DNA of 9,684 nucleotides from contig JAGMCC010000034.1 of NCBI GenBank assembly GCA_023129355.1, positions 1 through 9,684 of the forward strand. The letters run 5' to 3'. Shown one piece after another: positions 1-4,876 of this stretch (position 1 is the stretch's first letter; every line of letters begins with the position of its first letter). Made by a program: the position numbers and the translations under genes. Source of the DNA: Dehalococcoidia bacterium. GTDB taxonomy: Bacteria; Chloroflexota; Dehalococcoidia; E44-bin15. A model generated the notes under the pieces. That model had not been told where the DNA came from, did not search any database, and worked only from the letters and a program-made list of their open reading frames with translations.

Positions 1-257
1 TAATCTTGCACCACCATGAGTGGTATGACGGCACGGGATACCCGGACGGATTGAAGGGCGAAGAGATACCCCTGGGTGCCAGGATCATATGCGTGGCCGA
101 CGCCTATGACACCATGACCACGGCGCGTCCCTATCGAGAAGTCGTATCCCAGCAAGAGGCGTTGGAGGAACTGAGACGGTGCTCGGGCACCCAATTCGAC
201 CCTGAACTGGTGGAGGCGTTCTGCCGTGCCATGACTGAGGACAAAGGGCAGGACTAA
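1..257 (+). CDS. HD-GYP domain phosphodiesterase, C-terminal fragment
   Basis: Open from the window edge in frame 3 to the TAA at 255-257, so only about the last 84 residues are present and the true start lies upstream. The HD-GYP signature is visible: a His-His-Glu followed by a Tyr-Asp-Gly-Thr-Gly-Tyr-Pro stretch at about nt 12-44, then the usual IPLGARI, VADAYDTM and RPYR blocks and a C-terminal GTQFDPELVEAF helix. In this family such domains hydrolyse cyclic di-GMP or related dinucleotides, using metals held by His/Asp residues. The N-terminal HD part and any sensor domain are outside the window. The Arg that often follows HHE is Trp here. The stop codon is followed after 4 nt by a broken pilT-like start, so this gene may once have headed a motility or pilus operon. 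The family call is firm; substrate and partner domains cannot be judged. Confidence 0.9.
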   Translation, partial: ILHHHEWYDGTGYPDGLKGEEIPLGARIICVADAYDTMTTARPYREVVSQQEALEELRRCSGTQFDPELVEAFCRAMTEDKGQD

Positions 258-261
258 CAAG

Positions 262-342
262 GTGCACGTCGACGAACTGTTACGCCTAACGATAGAGAGA
301 GGAGCCTAAGACCTGCATCTGAGGGTACCGAGCCCCCTGAGA
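262..342 (+). pseudogene. pilT: pilT-like type IV pilus retraction ATPase, N-terminal relic
   Basis: Reading from GTG at 262 gives VHVDELLRLTIERGA, a stop (TAA, 307-309), then DLHLRVPSP in the same frame. PilT and related GspE-type ATPases commonly begin with M-H-I-D-E-L-L-x-x-A-V-x-x-x-A-S-D-L-H-L-x-x-x-x-P-P. The stop sits exactly where Ser precedes Asp-Leu-His-Leu and is one substitution (C to A) from a TCA serine codon. After about nt 338 the similarity ends, and neither the Walker A and B regions nor any other part of the roughly 350-residue ATPase follows. I read this as a 5' fragment left after deletion of the rest, plus one nonsense mutation. It starts 4 nt after the HD-GYP stop codon. 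The basis is motif memory, not a search. Confidence 0.7.
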
Positions 343-372
343 CGGTCCACCTGGTCTAGAGCACGCTGCATA

Positions 373-401
373 CTGGAAGCGCTCCCGTGATATGGTATAA
401 T
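373..401 (+). promoter_or_regulatory. Extended -10 promoter for the small basic ORF
   Basis: A perfect TATAAT at 396-401 is preceded by TGG, giving the extended -10 form TGnTATAAT. A weak -35 (CTGGAA, 373-378) lies 17 bp upstream. The expected transcription start is near 408, about 20 nt before the ATG at 428. Confidence 0.6.
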
Positions 402-427
402 GGCGCGAACTCTAATCCAGAGTAGAC

Positions 428-553
428 ATGAAACACGAATCCAAGTACCTAGCCAACAAGAGACGCAAGAACCGTAAGTCTATCGCTGGCAAACGACGTC
501 AAAGACGGCGAGATAAAAGGACAAGGAAGACCACCGCCACCTTCTCAGTTTGA
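428..553 (+). CDS. Small, highly basic hypothetical protein (41 aa)
   Basis: ATG at 428 to TGA at 551-553 encodes 41 residues, of which nearly half are Lys or Arg, concentrated between residues 11 and 34. There is no membrane segment, cysteine or signal peptide. The spacing to the promoter at 373-401 is what a real gene would show, but the Shine-Dalgarno is poor (only an AGAG about 5 nt before the start). Such composition is typical of RNA-binding peptides, for example small ribosome-associated proteins of the bL34 or AURKAIP1/COX24 kind. The run of K/R clusters loosely recalls the latter, but I cannot claim homology. The alternative is a chance ORF in decayed DNA between two genes, since a pilT relic lies just upstream. 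No terminator was seen after it. Confidence 0.45.
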   Translation: MKHESKYLANKRRKNRKSIAGKRRQRRRDKRTRKTTATFSV

Positions 554-625
554 CGGCCATGTAGCTTGTCAAGACAGCGGGCTGCGGTGTCCAGGATATA
601 CTATACACTTTTCAGGCCATCAATA

Positions 626-642
626 CAGCGAGTGTATCGCTG
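626..642. repeat. Short perfect inverted repeat (hairpin)
   Basis: CAGCGA (626-631), a 5-nt loop, then TCGCTG (637-642). It is not followed by a T-run, so it is not a convincing terminator. It lies in the 219-nt spacer 554-772, where I see no other gene. It could be a weak operator or chance. Confidence 0.35.
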
Positions 643-692
643 CGCCATCTCAAGGCTTTCCTACCTGTCCTGGTCTCCACATGCAACTCGGA

Positions 693-721
693 TTGACAAA
701 CAAAGAGACATAGAGTAACCT
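693..721 (+). promoter_or_regulatory. Candidate sigma-70 promoter for the lipoprotein gene
   Basis: A consensus TTGACA at 693-698 and, 17 bp later, a poor -10 (TAACCT, 716-721). The position would give a leader of about 45 nt before the GTG at 773. Only the -35 is strong. Confidence 0.4.
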
Positions 722-772
722 CTCGCTACACAACATTCGACTGTTATTTCCCAAATGAGCTGAAAGTAGACA

Positions 773-2017
773 GTGAAAATTTCGAGGATTACCATAGTAT
801 TGCTCTTGAGTATATTACTTGTGTCTGGATTAGCTTGCCAGCTATCAGAAGAAGAACCAACACCCACGCCTTCGCCCATACCTACAACCATGCCTACGCC
901 TACGCCTACATCTACATCTACGGAGACGGCCACCGGTACCATTATCGACCATGATTGTCTGGATATAAACAATATTCCATCCTATTGGATTGAGCAGGTT
1001 AAGCAAAATATAAGGCTTCACTATGCACACACTTCTCACGGCGAACAGCTGGTTTACGGAGCATATATTGTTGAAAGTGAAAACGCTGACTTTGCAATCA
1101 CAATAGTAGAGTGCGATCTCCCCTCCGGCACTGACTCGTTAAGTGTGTTGGATGGCATGCCGCCTCTAACGGACTACTGGTGTGAGACTTACGTAACCCC
1201 GGAGTACTATTGGGATTCAACCGACGGTATAGAGTGGGTAAATGAAACCGCCTCAACCTTAGGCATAAACCTCTCTATGTGGTGCTGGTGCTGTCAGCAG
1301 GACGACAATTCCCACGAAGATACCAAGAGATACCTCGATGCGATGAGTTCAATTGAGGCTTCCTGTCCAAACGTGGCTTTCGTATATTTTACCGGAAATG
1401 CACAATCCGAAATCGAGAATAGATACCTGAGAAACGAGCAAATAAGGCAGTATTGCAGAGAGAATAATAAATGGCTGTTTGATTTCGCAGATATAGACTG
1501 CTGGTACAACGGTGAACATCATACAGAAAACGGGATTCCAACCGAACATCCTCACTATTCTAATGCCGAGGAGTACGAAGGGCATACTTCCTATGACAAC
1601 TGCCGAAACAAGGGACGGGCGCTCTGGTGGTTGATGGCTCGGATTGCCGGTTGGGATGGGGGAGAAGAAGCGACACCAACCCCTCCGCCAAGCCCTACAG
1701 CCACACCCACACCCACGCCTACACCCATACCAACGCCAACGCCTGGAGGACATCATACCTGGACGTTCTACGCCGCGGGCTTCTTCCCCAAGCATCTGCA
1801 CGATACATACCCCGGGCAAGTAGTGCTGGCTGACCTAGACCCTGCCGAAATTCCGTCTCAGGTGCAGGGAGTGTGGTGGTACGATGGCCCTGCCCAGATA
1901 TACAGGTTCTGGGTGCCTAGCGTGGGTGGCGACCTGACCACTCTAGGAGGCGGTCAATTCTACAACTACATGGTGCTCGTCACCGGCGCCTGCGAGTGGG
2001 AAATCCCGTTGCCATGA
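773..2017 (+). CDS. Secreted lipoprotein with SGNH-hydrolase-like domain and Thr-Pro linkers
   Basis: A 414-residue protein from GTG 773. Residues 1-21 form a lipoprotein signal (basic start, Leu/Ile core, lipobox GLAC) with Cys22 as the probable lipidated residue, so it should be anchored outside the membrane. Residues 29-56 are a Pro/Thr/Ser linker. Residues about 57-294 look like one globular domain with blocks HYAHTSHGEQL (83-93), WCWCCQ (170-175), FVYFTGNA (203-210), FDFADID (236-242) and a closing RALWWLMARIAGW. These blocks resemble SGNH/GDSL-type hydrolases, with Ser88 as a possible nucleophile; this is inference and the substrate is unknown. A second Thr-Pro linker (301-324) leads to an 85-residue, aromatic-rich C-terminal domain that I recall from other environmental Chloroflexota secreted proteins. 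The Shine-Dalgarno is weak. It appears monocistronic: a tRNA on the opposite strand follows. Confidence 0.75.
   Translation: MKISRITIVLLLSILLVSGLACQLSEEEPTPTPSPIPTTMPTPTPTSTSTETATGTIIDHDCLDINNIPSYWIEQVKQNIRLHYAHTSHGEQLVYGAYIVESENADFAITIVECDLPSGTDSLSVLDGMPPLTDYWCETYVTPEYYWDSTDGIEWVNETASTLGINLSMWCWCCQQDDNSHEDTKRYLDAMSSIEASCPNVAFVYFTGNAQSEIENRYLRNEQIRQYCRENNKWLFDFADIDCWYNGEHHTENGIPTEHPHYSNAEEYEGHTSYDNCRNKGRALWWLMARIAGWDGGEEATPTPPPSPTATPTPTPTPIPTPTPGGHHTWTFYAAGFFPKHLHDTYPGQVVLADLDPAEIPSQVQGVWWYDGPAQIYRFWVPSVGGDLTTLGGGQFYNYMVLVTGACEWEIPLP
857..940 (+). repeat. Low-complexity Pro/Thr linker coding repeat 1
   Basis: Repeats of the six-base unit encoding Thr-Pro, degenerating to Thr-Ser, between the lipidated cysteine and the hydrolase-like domain. 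It probably acts as a flexible wall- or membrane-spanning spacer. Confidence 0.7.
1673..1744 (+). repeat. Low-complexity Pro/Thr linker coding repeat 2
   Basis: A second imperfect hexamer tract (ACACCC/ACGCCT-type units) joining the hydrolase-like domain to the C-terminal domain. Its base composition is independent of linker 1 but the encoded pattern is the same. Confidence 0.7.
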
Positions 2018-2199
2018 AGCGGCTGACCTTTATAGAAAAAGCCTAGCCAGGCGGATTTAAGCGTACAATCCCGATAAACGAATGTCCCCAGCTTGTCCTC
2101 AGTACCGGCTATGATTTCTTAATAACGCATCAAAGGCGTGATAGCCTGTGCTTTTCTCATTGCACATACATCACACCGACATCACCCCCGCATCGTAGA

Positions 2200-2213
2200 T
2201 ATATTGTAATATA
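2200..2213. repeat. AT-rich 14-bp palindrome
   Basis: TATATT-GT-AATATA, a perfect 6-bp inverted repeat around 2 nt, in the 338-nt spacer (2018-2355) between the lipoprotein gene and the tRNA. The rest of that spacer shows no gene; it holds this palindrome, a CAAGGT/ACCTTG hairpin (2283-2302) and the GC-rich hairpin at 2321-2342. The role of the palindrome is unknown; a small operator or chance are both possible. Confidence 0.35.
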
Positions 2214-2320
2214 CGCCGCAAATCACTAAAATAACATCGGTGGAGGGCCCCGGTGATGACTCCTTGACTAGGCTGGAACAGACAAGGTACCGCGACACCT
2301 TGCCTTGGGGGAAATTGAAA

Positions 2321-2342
2321 GGGGTCCCCCTTCAGGGACCCC
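2321..2342 (-). terminator. GC-rich hairpin, likely terminator of tRNA-Gly
   Basis: GGGGTCCC (2321-2328), a 6-nt loop, then GGGACCCC (2335-2342): an 8-bp perfect, very GC-rich stem. Read on the minus strand it lies 14 nt beyond the tRNA CCA end and is followed by TTTC then AATTTC, a mediocre U-tract. On the + strand it is followed by CGGTTTT, so it may also end transcription arriving from the lipoprotein gene. Confidence 0.55.
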
Positions 2343-2355
2343 CGGTTTTCCTCGC

Positions 2356-2430
2356 TGGAGCGGGTGATGGGATTCGAACCCACGACCCCTTGCTTGGGAA
2401 GCAAGTACTCTACCACTGAGTTACACCCGC
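2356..2430 (-). tRNA. tRNA-Gly (anticodon CCC), CCA encoded
   Basis: On the minus strand a complete cloverleaf can be drawn: acceptor GCGGGTG pairing with CACCCGC, D-arm ACTC/GAGT with an AGTGGTA loop, anticodon stem CTTGC/GCAAG with loop TTCCCAA, a 5-nt variable region, and T-arm GTGGG/CCCAT with loop TTCGAAT. Anticodon positions 34-36 are CCC, which reads GGG glycine codons. The discriminator base is T and the 3' CCA is encoded (complement of 2356-2358). Total length with CCA is 75 nt. It has its own promoter (2444-2472) and a hairpin terminator, so it is an independent unit. Confidence 0.96.
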
Positions 2431-2443
2431 AAAGGTCGTATCA

Positions 2444-2472
2444 ATTTTAGCCCCAAAACCGGCTCCTGTAAA
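2444..2472 (-). promoter_or_regulatory. Sigma-70 promoter of tRNA-Gly
   Basis: On the minus strand, TTTACA (complement of 2467-2472, five of six matches to TTGACA) and TAAAAT (complement of 2444-2449, five of six) are separated by exactly 17 bp. The predicted start is a few bases upstream of the mature tRNA 5' end at 2430. Confidence 0.75.
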
Positions 2473-2608
2473 GAGAGCCTGCTTATTTCGCCAAAAAGCA
2501 GTCCGAGGTACACCCACACCTCTTCCCTTGCTGCAGCAAAGGAAAATCTGGGCTCGGGGACTTGAGGCATGGGTCGTTTGTGGGCAATGTTTTCATAACA
2601 CGGGGCAC

Positions 2609-2638
2609 TTGACATGCGTTGCAGTTAGATGGTACACC
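2609..2638 (+). promoter_or_regulatory. Candidate promoter for the HMG-CoA synthase relic / thiolase unit
   Basis: Consensus TTGACA at 2609-2614, an 18-bp spacer, and an extended -10 (TGG then TACACC at 2633-2638). It would drive the old start at 2693 and the thiolase 3375-4544 behind it. The -10 hexamer itself matches at only three positions. The spacer 2431-2692 otherwise shows no gene I recognise. Confidence 0.5.
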
Positions 2639-2680
2639 TATCAGCGGGATATACGAATATAGTTCTCGATTCAGAAAGAA

Positions 2681-2689
2681 AAGGAGGTG
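2681..2689 (+). promoter_or_regulatory. Intact ribosome binding site of the dead HMG-CoA synthase start
   Basis: AAGGAGGTG, a near-ideal Shine-Dalgarno, sits 3 nt before the ATG at 2693. The reading frame after that ATG stops after 12 codons. The strong signal shows where the ancestral gene began and indicates that the decay is in the coding sequence, not the start. Confidence 0.75.
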
Positions 2690-2692
2690 CTA

Positions 2693-3362
2693 ATGGTCGG
2701 AATAACATCATATGGTGCCTATATACCCTAGCACCGGATAGATCGGCAGAAGTTTGTTAACTCCTGGAGGCTTCGCCATACCCGGGGAAAAGGCAGTGGC
2801 CGGCTATGATGAAGATAGCCTGATGATGGCCGTAGAAGCAGCTATAGACTGCCTTAGAGACATAGATTCACATACGGTGGATGGCATCTTCTTTGCCACT
2901 ACCACCTCTCCCTATAAGGAGAAGCAGTGCTCTGCCCTGATGGCCTTGCCCCTTGATCGTTTATCAGCTATTTGGCGAGAGCGGAGGGTCCTCCTCGGCC
3001 TCTGGGGGGTGAAGTGCAAGCGCTGCGGCACCCCGCAGTATGACAACGGCGCTATGGGCACATCGCCCATACGCGTATGCGCCGAGTGCCAGGCGCAGGA
3101 CGATTTTGAGGACTATAACTTTGCTGGAAGGAAGGCCAGGGTCTTCAGCTTCACCCTTGATCAACTGGCCCAGGTCGCTGATCCCCCCGCATCAGTTGTG
3201 CTGGTCGACTTCGAGGGAGGGGGAAGGGCGTTCTTCGATCTCACCGATCGGGACCCGGATAAGATCGAGGTGGGGACGGAGGTGGAGATGACCTTCAGGA
3301 AGATGCAATTCGATCGGGGCATCACCAACTATTTCTGGAAGGCTCGGCCGATAAGGTGTTAA
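2693..3362 (+). pseudogene. HMG-CoA synthase family protein with C-terminal DUF35, broken
   Basis: ATG 2693 opens MVGITSYGAYIP, the typical start of bacterial and archaeal-type hydroxymethylglutaryl-CoA synthase family proteins, then hits TAG (2729-2731). The same frame continues with HRIDRQKFVNSW. Near 2765 the homology moves to another frame (net -2 or +1) and goes on with GEKAVAGYDEDSL, VDGIFFATTTSPYKEKQ. At about 2940-2965 it jumps directly to the C-terminal zinc-ribbon/OB-fold part. The whole catalytic thiolase-fold core, normally some 300 residues with the catalytic Cys and His, is gone. There are therefore three independent lesions: nonsense, frameshift and a large internal deletion. 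It cannot make HMG-CoA synthase. Its position directly before a thiolase matches the known thiolase/HMGCS/DUF35 arrangement. Confidence 0.8.
2754..3362 (+). CDS. Residual ORF ending in a complete DUF35 (zinc ribbon + OB-fold) domain
   Basis: The surviving open frame inside the broken gene runs to TAA at 3360-3362. Counted from TTG 2754, residues 7-60 are HMG-CoA synthase N-terminal remnant. Residues about 70-202 are a whole DUF35 unit: a WRERR helix, zinc-ribbon cysteines Cys88, Cys91, Cys109 and Cys112, then an OB-fold ending in FRKMQFDRGITNYFWKARPI. In archaea DUF35 proteins hold thiolase and HMG-CoA synthase together and bind CoA; here it could still partner the thiolase 12 nt downstream. 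The start is uncertain: TTG 2754, ATG 2823/2826, or ATG 2940, which would give a 140-residue stand-alone DUF35. None has a good Shine-Dalgarno. The stretch between the two cysteine pairs looks about 7-8 residues longer than usual. Functional or dying cannot be settled from sequence alone. Confidence 0.55.
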   Translation: MLTPGGFAIPGEKAVAGYDEDSLMMAVEAAIDCLRDIDSHTVDGIFFATTTSPYKEKQCSALMALPLDRLSAIWRERRVLLGLWGVKCKRCGTPQYDNGAMGTSPIRVCAECQAQDDFEDYNFAGRKARVFSFTLDQLAQVADPPASVVLVDFEGGGRAFFDLTDRDPDKIEVGTEVEMTFRKMQFDRGITNYFWKARPIRC

Positions 3363-3368
3363 AGGAGG
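3361..3368 (+). promoter_or_regulatory. Ribosome binding site of the thiolase
   Basis: AAAGGAGG, overlapping the previous stop codon (3360-3362) and 6 nt before ATG 3375. This fixes the thiolase start and suggests translational coupling to the DUF35 frame. Confidence 0.8.
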
Positions 3369-3374
3369 CAAGAG

Positions 3375-4544
3375 ATGGCAGGTAGCATTAAGGATAGAGT
3401 CGCAATTGTAGGTATGGGCTGCACCAAGTTTGGCGAGCTGTGGGATAAAGGCCCCGGCGACCTCGTCGTGGATGCGGTGAGCGAAGCCTGCGCCGATGCC
3501 GGTATCGAGGTTAAGGATATCCAGGCAGTCTGGGTAGGAACCCTCTTTAGCGGGATGGGGGGTCGCTCTGTAAGCGAGCCCTTGAAGCTGCAATACATCC
3601 CTGTTACCAGGGTAGAGAACGCCTGTGGCTCCGGCCATGAGGCGGTGAGGGGTGCCTCCTATGCTGTAGCCGCCGGAATTCACGATATTTGCCTGGCTGT
3701 GGGTTTCGAGAAGCTGAAAGATGAGGGCATGAGCGGCCTGCCGGGCATGGAGAATCACACTAATACCCACTACCAGTCGAGCATGCCCGGGGTATTCGGC
3801 ATTATGGCCACCAGATACTTCAACCGCTACGGATTGAGCCCCGAAGAGGGTAAGACCATGCTGGCCAAGATCTCGATCAAGAGCCACCATAACGGCTCAC
3901 TGAATCCCAAGGCCCATTTGAGGAGGGAGTTAACCCTGGAGCAGGTATTAAACGCTCCCATTATCGCCTGGCCGCTGGGGCTGTTCGACTGCTGTGGCGT
4001 CTCCGACGGCGCTGCTGCTGCTATCATCACCCGCGCCGATATGGCTAAGAAGTTTCGCCCCGACCCGGTGTATATAAAGGCCCTTCAGATATGTGCCAGC
4101 CCCACATCGGGCAGAATGACCTCGGAATACGACTACACTCATGTCGAGGAGGCCTACCGTGCCGGCGTGGCTGCCTACGAGGAGGCAGGTATCAAGGATC
4201 CCCGAAAGGAAATAAGCATGGCCGAGGTCCATGACTGCTTCTCCATAACCGAGGCTGTTACCATGGAGGACCTCCAGTTCAGCCCTCGTGGCCGGGTGAA
4301 GCAGGACATCGAGGCGGGCACTTTCCACCTCGACGGTGAGCTGCCGGTGCAACCCGATGGTGGTCTGAAGTGTTTCGGACACCCTATAGGTGCTTCCGGT
4401 ATAAGGATGATATACGAGCTATACCTCCAGCTCCAGGGCAGGGCTGAGCAACGTCAGATAAAGGATCCGAAGCTGGGCCTGGCTCACAACATGGGCAATG
4501 AGCCCTACGCACCGGTAGTTAGCGTCTGCATGGTGGGGCTTTAA
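3375..4544 (+). CDS. SCP2-type thiolase / acetyl-CoA acetyltransferase family protein
   Basis: A 389-residue, full-length thiolase of the SCP2/archaeal type. The N-terminal RVAIVGMGCTKFGE motif is typical. The nucleophile is Cys84 in NACGSGHEA. His286 in EVHDCFSITE and His336 in CFGHPIGASG are the other expected catalytic residues, and GLAHNMGNEPYAP closes the fold. Such enzymes condense or cleave acyl-CoAs, for example two acetyl-CoA to acetoacetyl-CoA; some relatives act on sterol or branched chains or have no known substrate. It is cytosolic. The strong Shine-Dalgarno and the 12-nt gap to the DUF35 frame indicate one transcript. In archaea thiolase, HMG-CoA synthase and DUF35 form one complex that pulls acetoacetyl-CoA formation forward; here the synthase has been lost, so the thiolase may work in degradation or with a synthase elsewhere. 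No lesion was seen. Confidence 0.9.
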   Translation: MAGSIKDRVAIVGMGCTKFGELWDKGPGDLVVDAVSEACADAGIEVKDIQAVWVGTLFSGMGGRSVSEPLKLQYIPVTRVENACGSGHEAVRGASYAVAAGIHDICLAVGFEKLKDEGMSGLPGMENHTNTHYQSSMPGVFGIMATRYFNRYGLSPEEGKTMLAKISIKSHHNGSLNPKAHLRRELTLEQVLNAPIIAWPLGLFDCCGVSDGAAAAIITRADMAKKFRPDPVYIKALQICASPTSGRMTSEYDYTHVEEAYRAGVAAYEEAGIKDPRKEISMAEVHDCFSITEAVTMEDLQFSPRGRVKQDIEAGTFHLDGELPVQPDGGLKCFGHPIGASGIRMIYELYLQLQGRAEQRQIKDPKLGLAHNMGNEPYAPVVSVCMVGL

Positions 4545-4552
4545 CGCTCTGT

Positions 4553-4862
4553 CCTCCACGTCCAGACTTACACTCTGCTAGTGAAGAGGAGGTGCAGGCC
4601 AGAGTGGCGCTCGCCAGCGGCAAATTGAACCTCGTAGTGCTCGATGAGGTAAATGTTGCCATCGCCTGGAAGCTGCTGGAGGCGGGAGATGTATGAGCTT
4701 GACCAGGGAAAAGCCGTAACTTGTGAAGTGATCCTCACCGGTCGCCATGCCAATCAAAGTCTTATCTAAAGGGCGGACCCGGCCACCGAGATGGTAGGGA
4801 TCAAGCACCCCTTCCTGAGAGGGACAAATGCGGGAGGGGGATTCGATTATAGAATGGTATAG
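4553..4862 (+). pseudogene. cobO: cobO/btuR corrinoid adenosyltransferase, C-terminal relic
   Basis: The gap between thiolase and mutase still reads as the C-terminal half of CobO (ATP:cob(I)alamin/cobyrinate adenosyltransferase). In one frame (about 4562-4693): ASEEEVQARVALASGKLN, then LVVLDEVNVAIAWKLLEAGDV, matching the conserved LDEINxA block, followed by a stop. After a frame change near 4690 the next frame gives EVILTGRHANQSLI, stop (4767-4769), RADPATEMVGIKHPFLRG and a TAG at 4860-4862. These match the family's VLTGR, ADLVTEM and KHPFxxGI motifs in the right order and spacing. The N-terminal P-loop part is absent, so there is no activity. The enzyme would make adenosylcobalamin, the cofactor of the mutase that follows, so the pair was functionally linked. 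The lesions are a 5' deletion, at least one frameshift and a nonsense codon. Confidence 0.8.
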
Positions 4863-4863
4863 T
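4855..4863 (+). promoter_or_regulatory. Extended -10 element for the mutase gene
   Basis: TGG followed by TATAGT (4858-4863), an extended -10 with no recognisable -35 at the right distance. It overlaps the last codons of the cobO relic. Transcription would begin around 4870, leaving almost no leader before TTG 4877, so read-through from upstream is an equally good explanation for expression. Confidence 0.35.
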
Positions 4864-4876
4864 TTGGGGGTGCAGT

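Noticed and set aside
857..940. Hexamer repeats considered as a CRISPR or minisatellite
   Set aside because: They are in-frame Thr-Pro codons within the lipoprotein, with no spacers and with third-position variation expected of a protein linker.
1349..1819. Minus-strand ORF of 156 codons opposite the lipoprotein
   Set aside because: Its Arg/Gly/Cys-rich stretch is simply the complement of the Thr-Pro linker repeat; no family features.
2041..2052. GCCT/AGGC hairpin after the lipoprotein stop as terminator
   Set aside because: Stem of only 4 bp and just three T residues after it; too weak to call.
2171..2416. Minus-strand ORF of 81 codons across the tRNA
   Set aside because: It overlaps the tRNA-Gly and its terminator; its first codons are a translation of the tRNA itself.
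3192..3890. Minus-strand ORF of 232 codons
   Set aside because: It runs across the end of the DUF35 frame and the start of the thiolase, both of which have clear family motifs on the + strand; its translation shows no recognisable motif and it is an antisense shadow.
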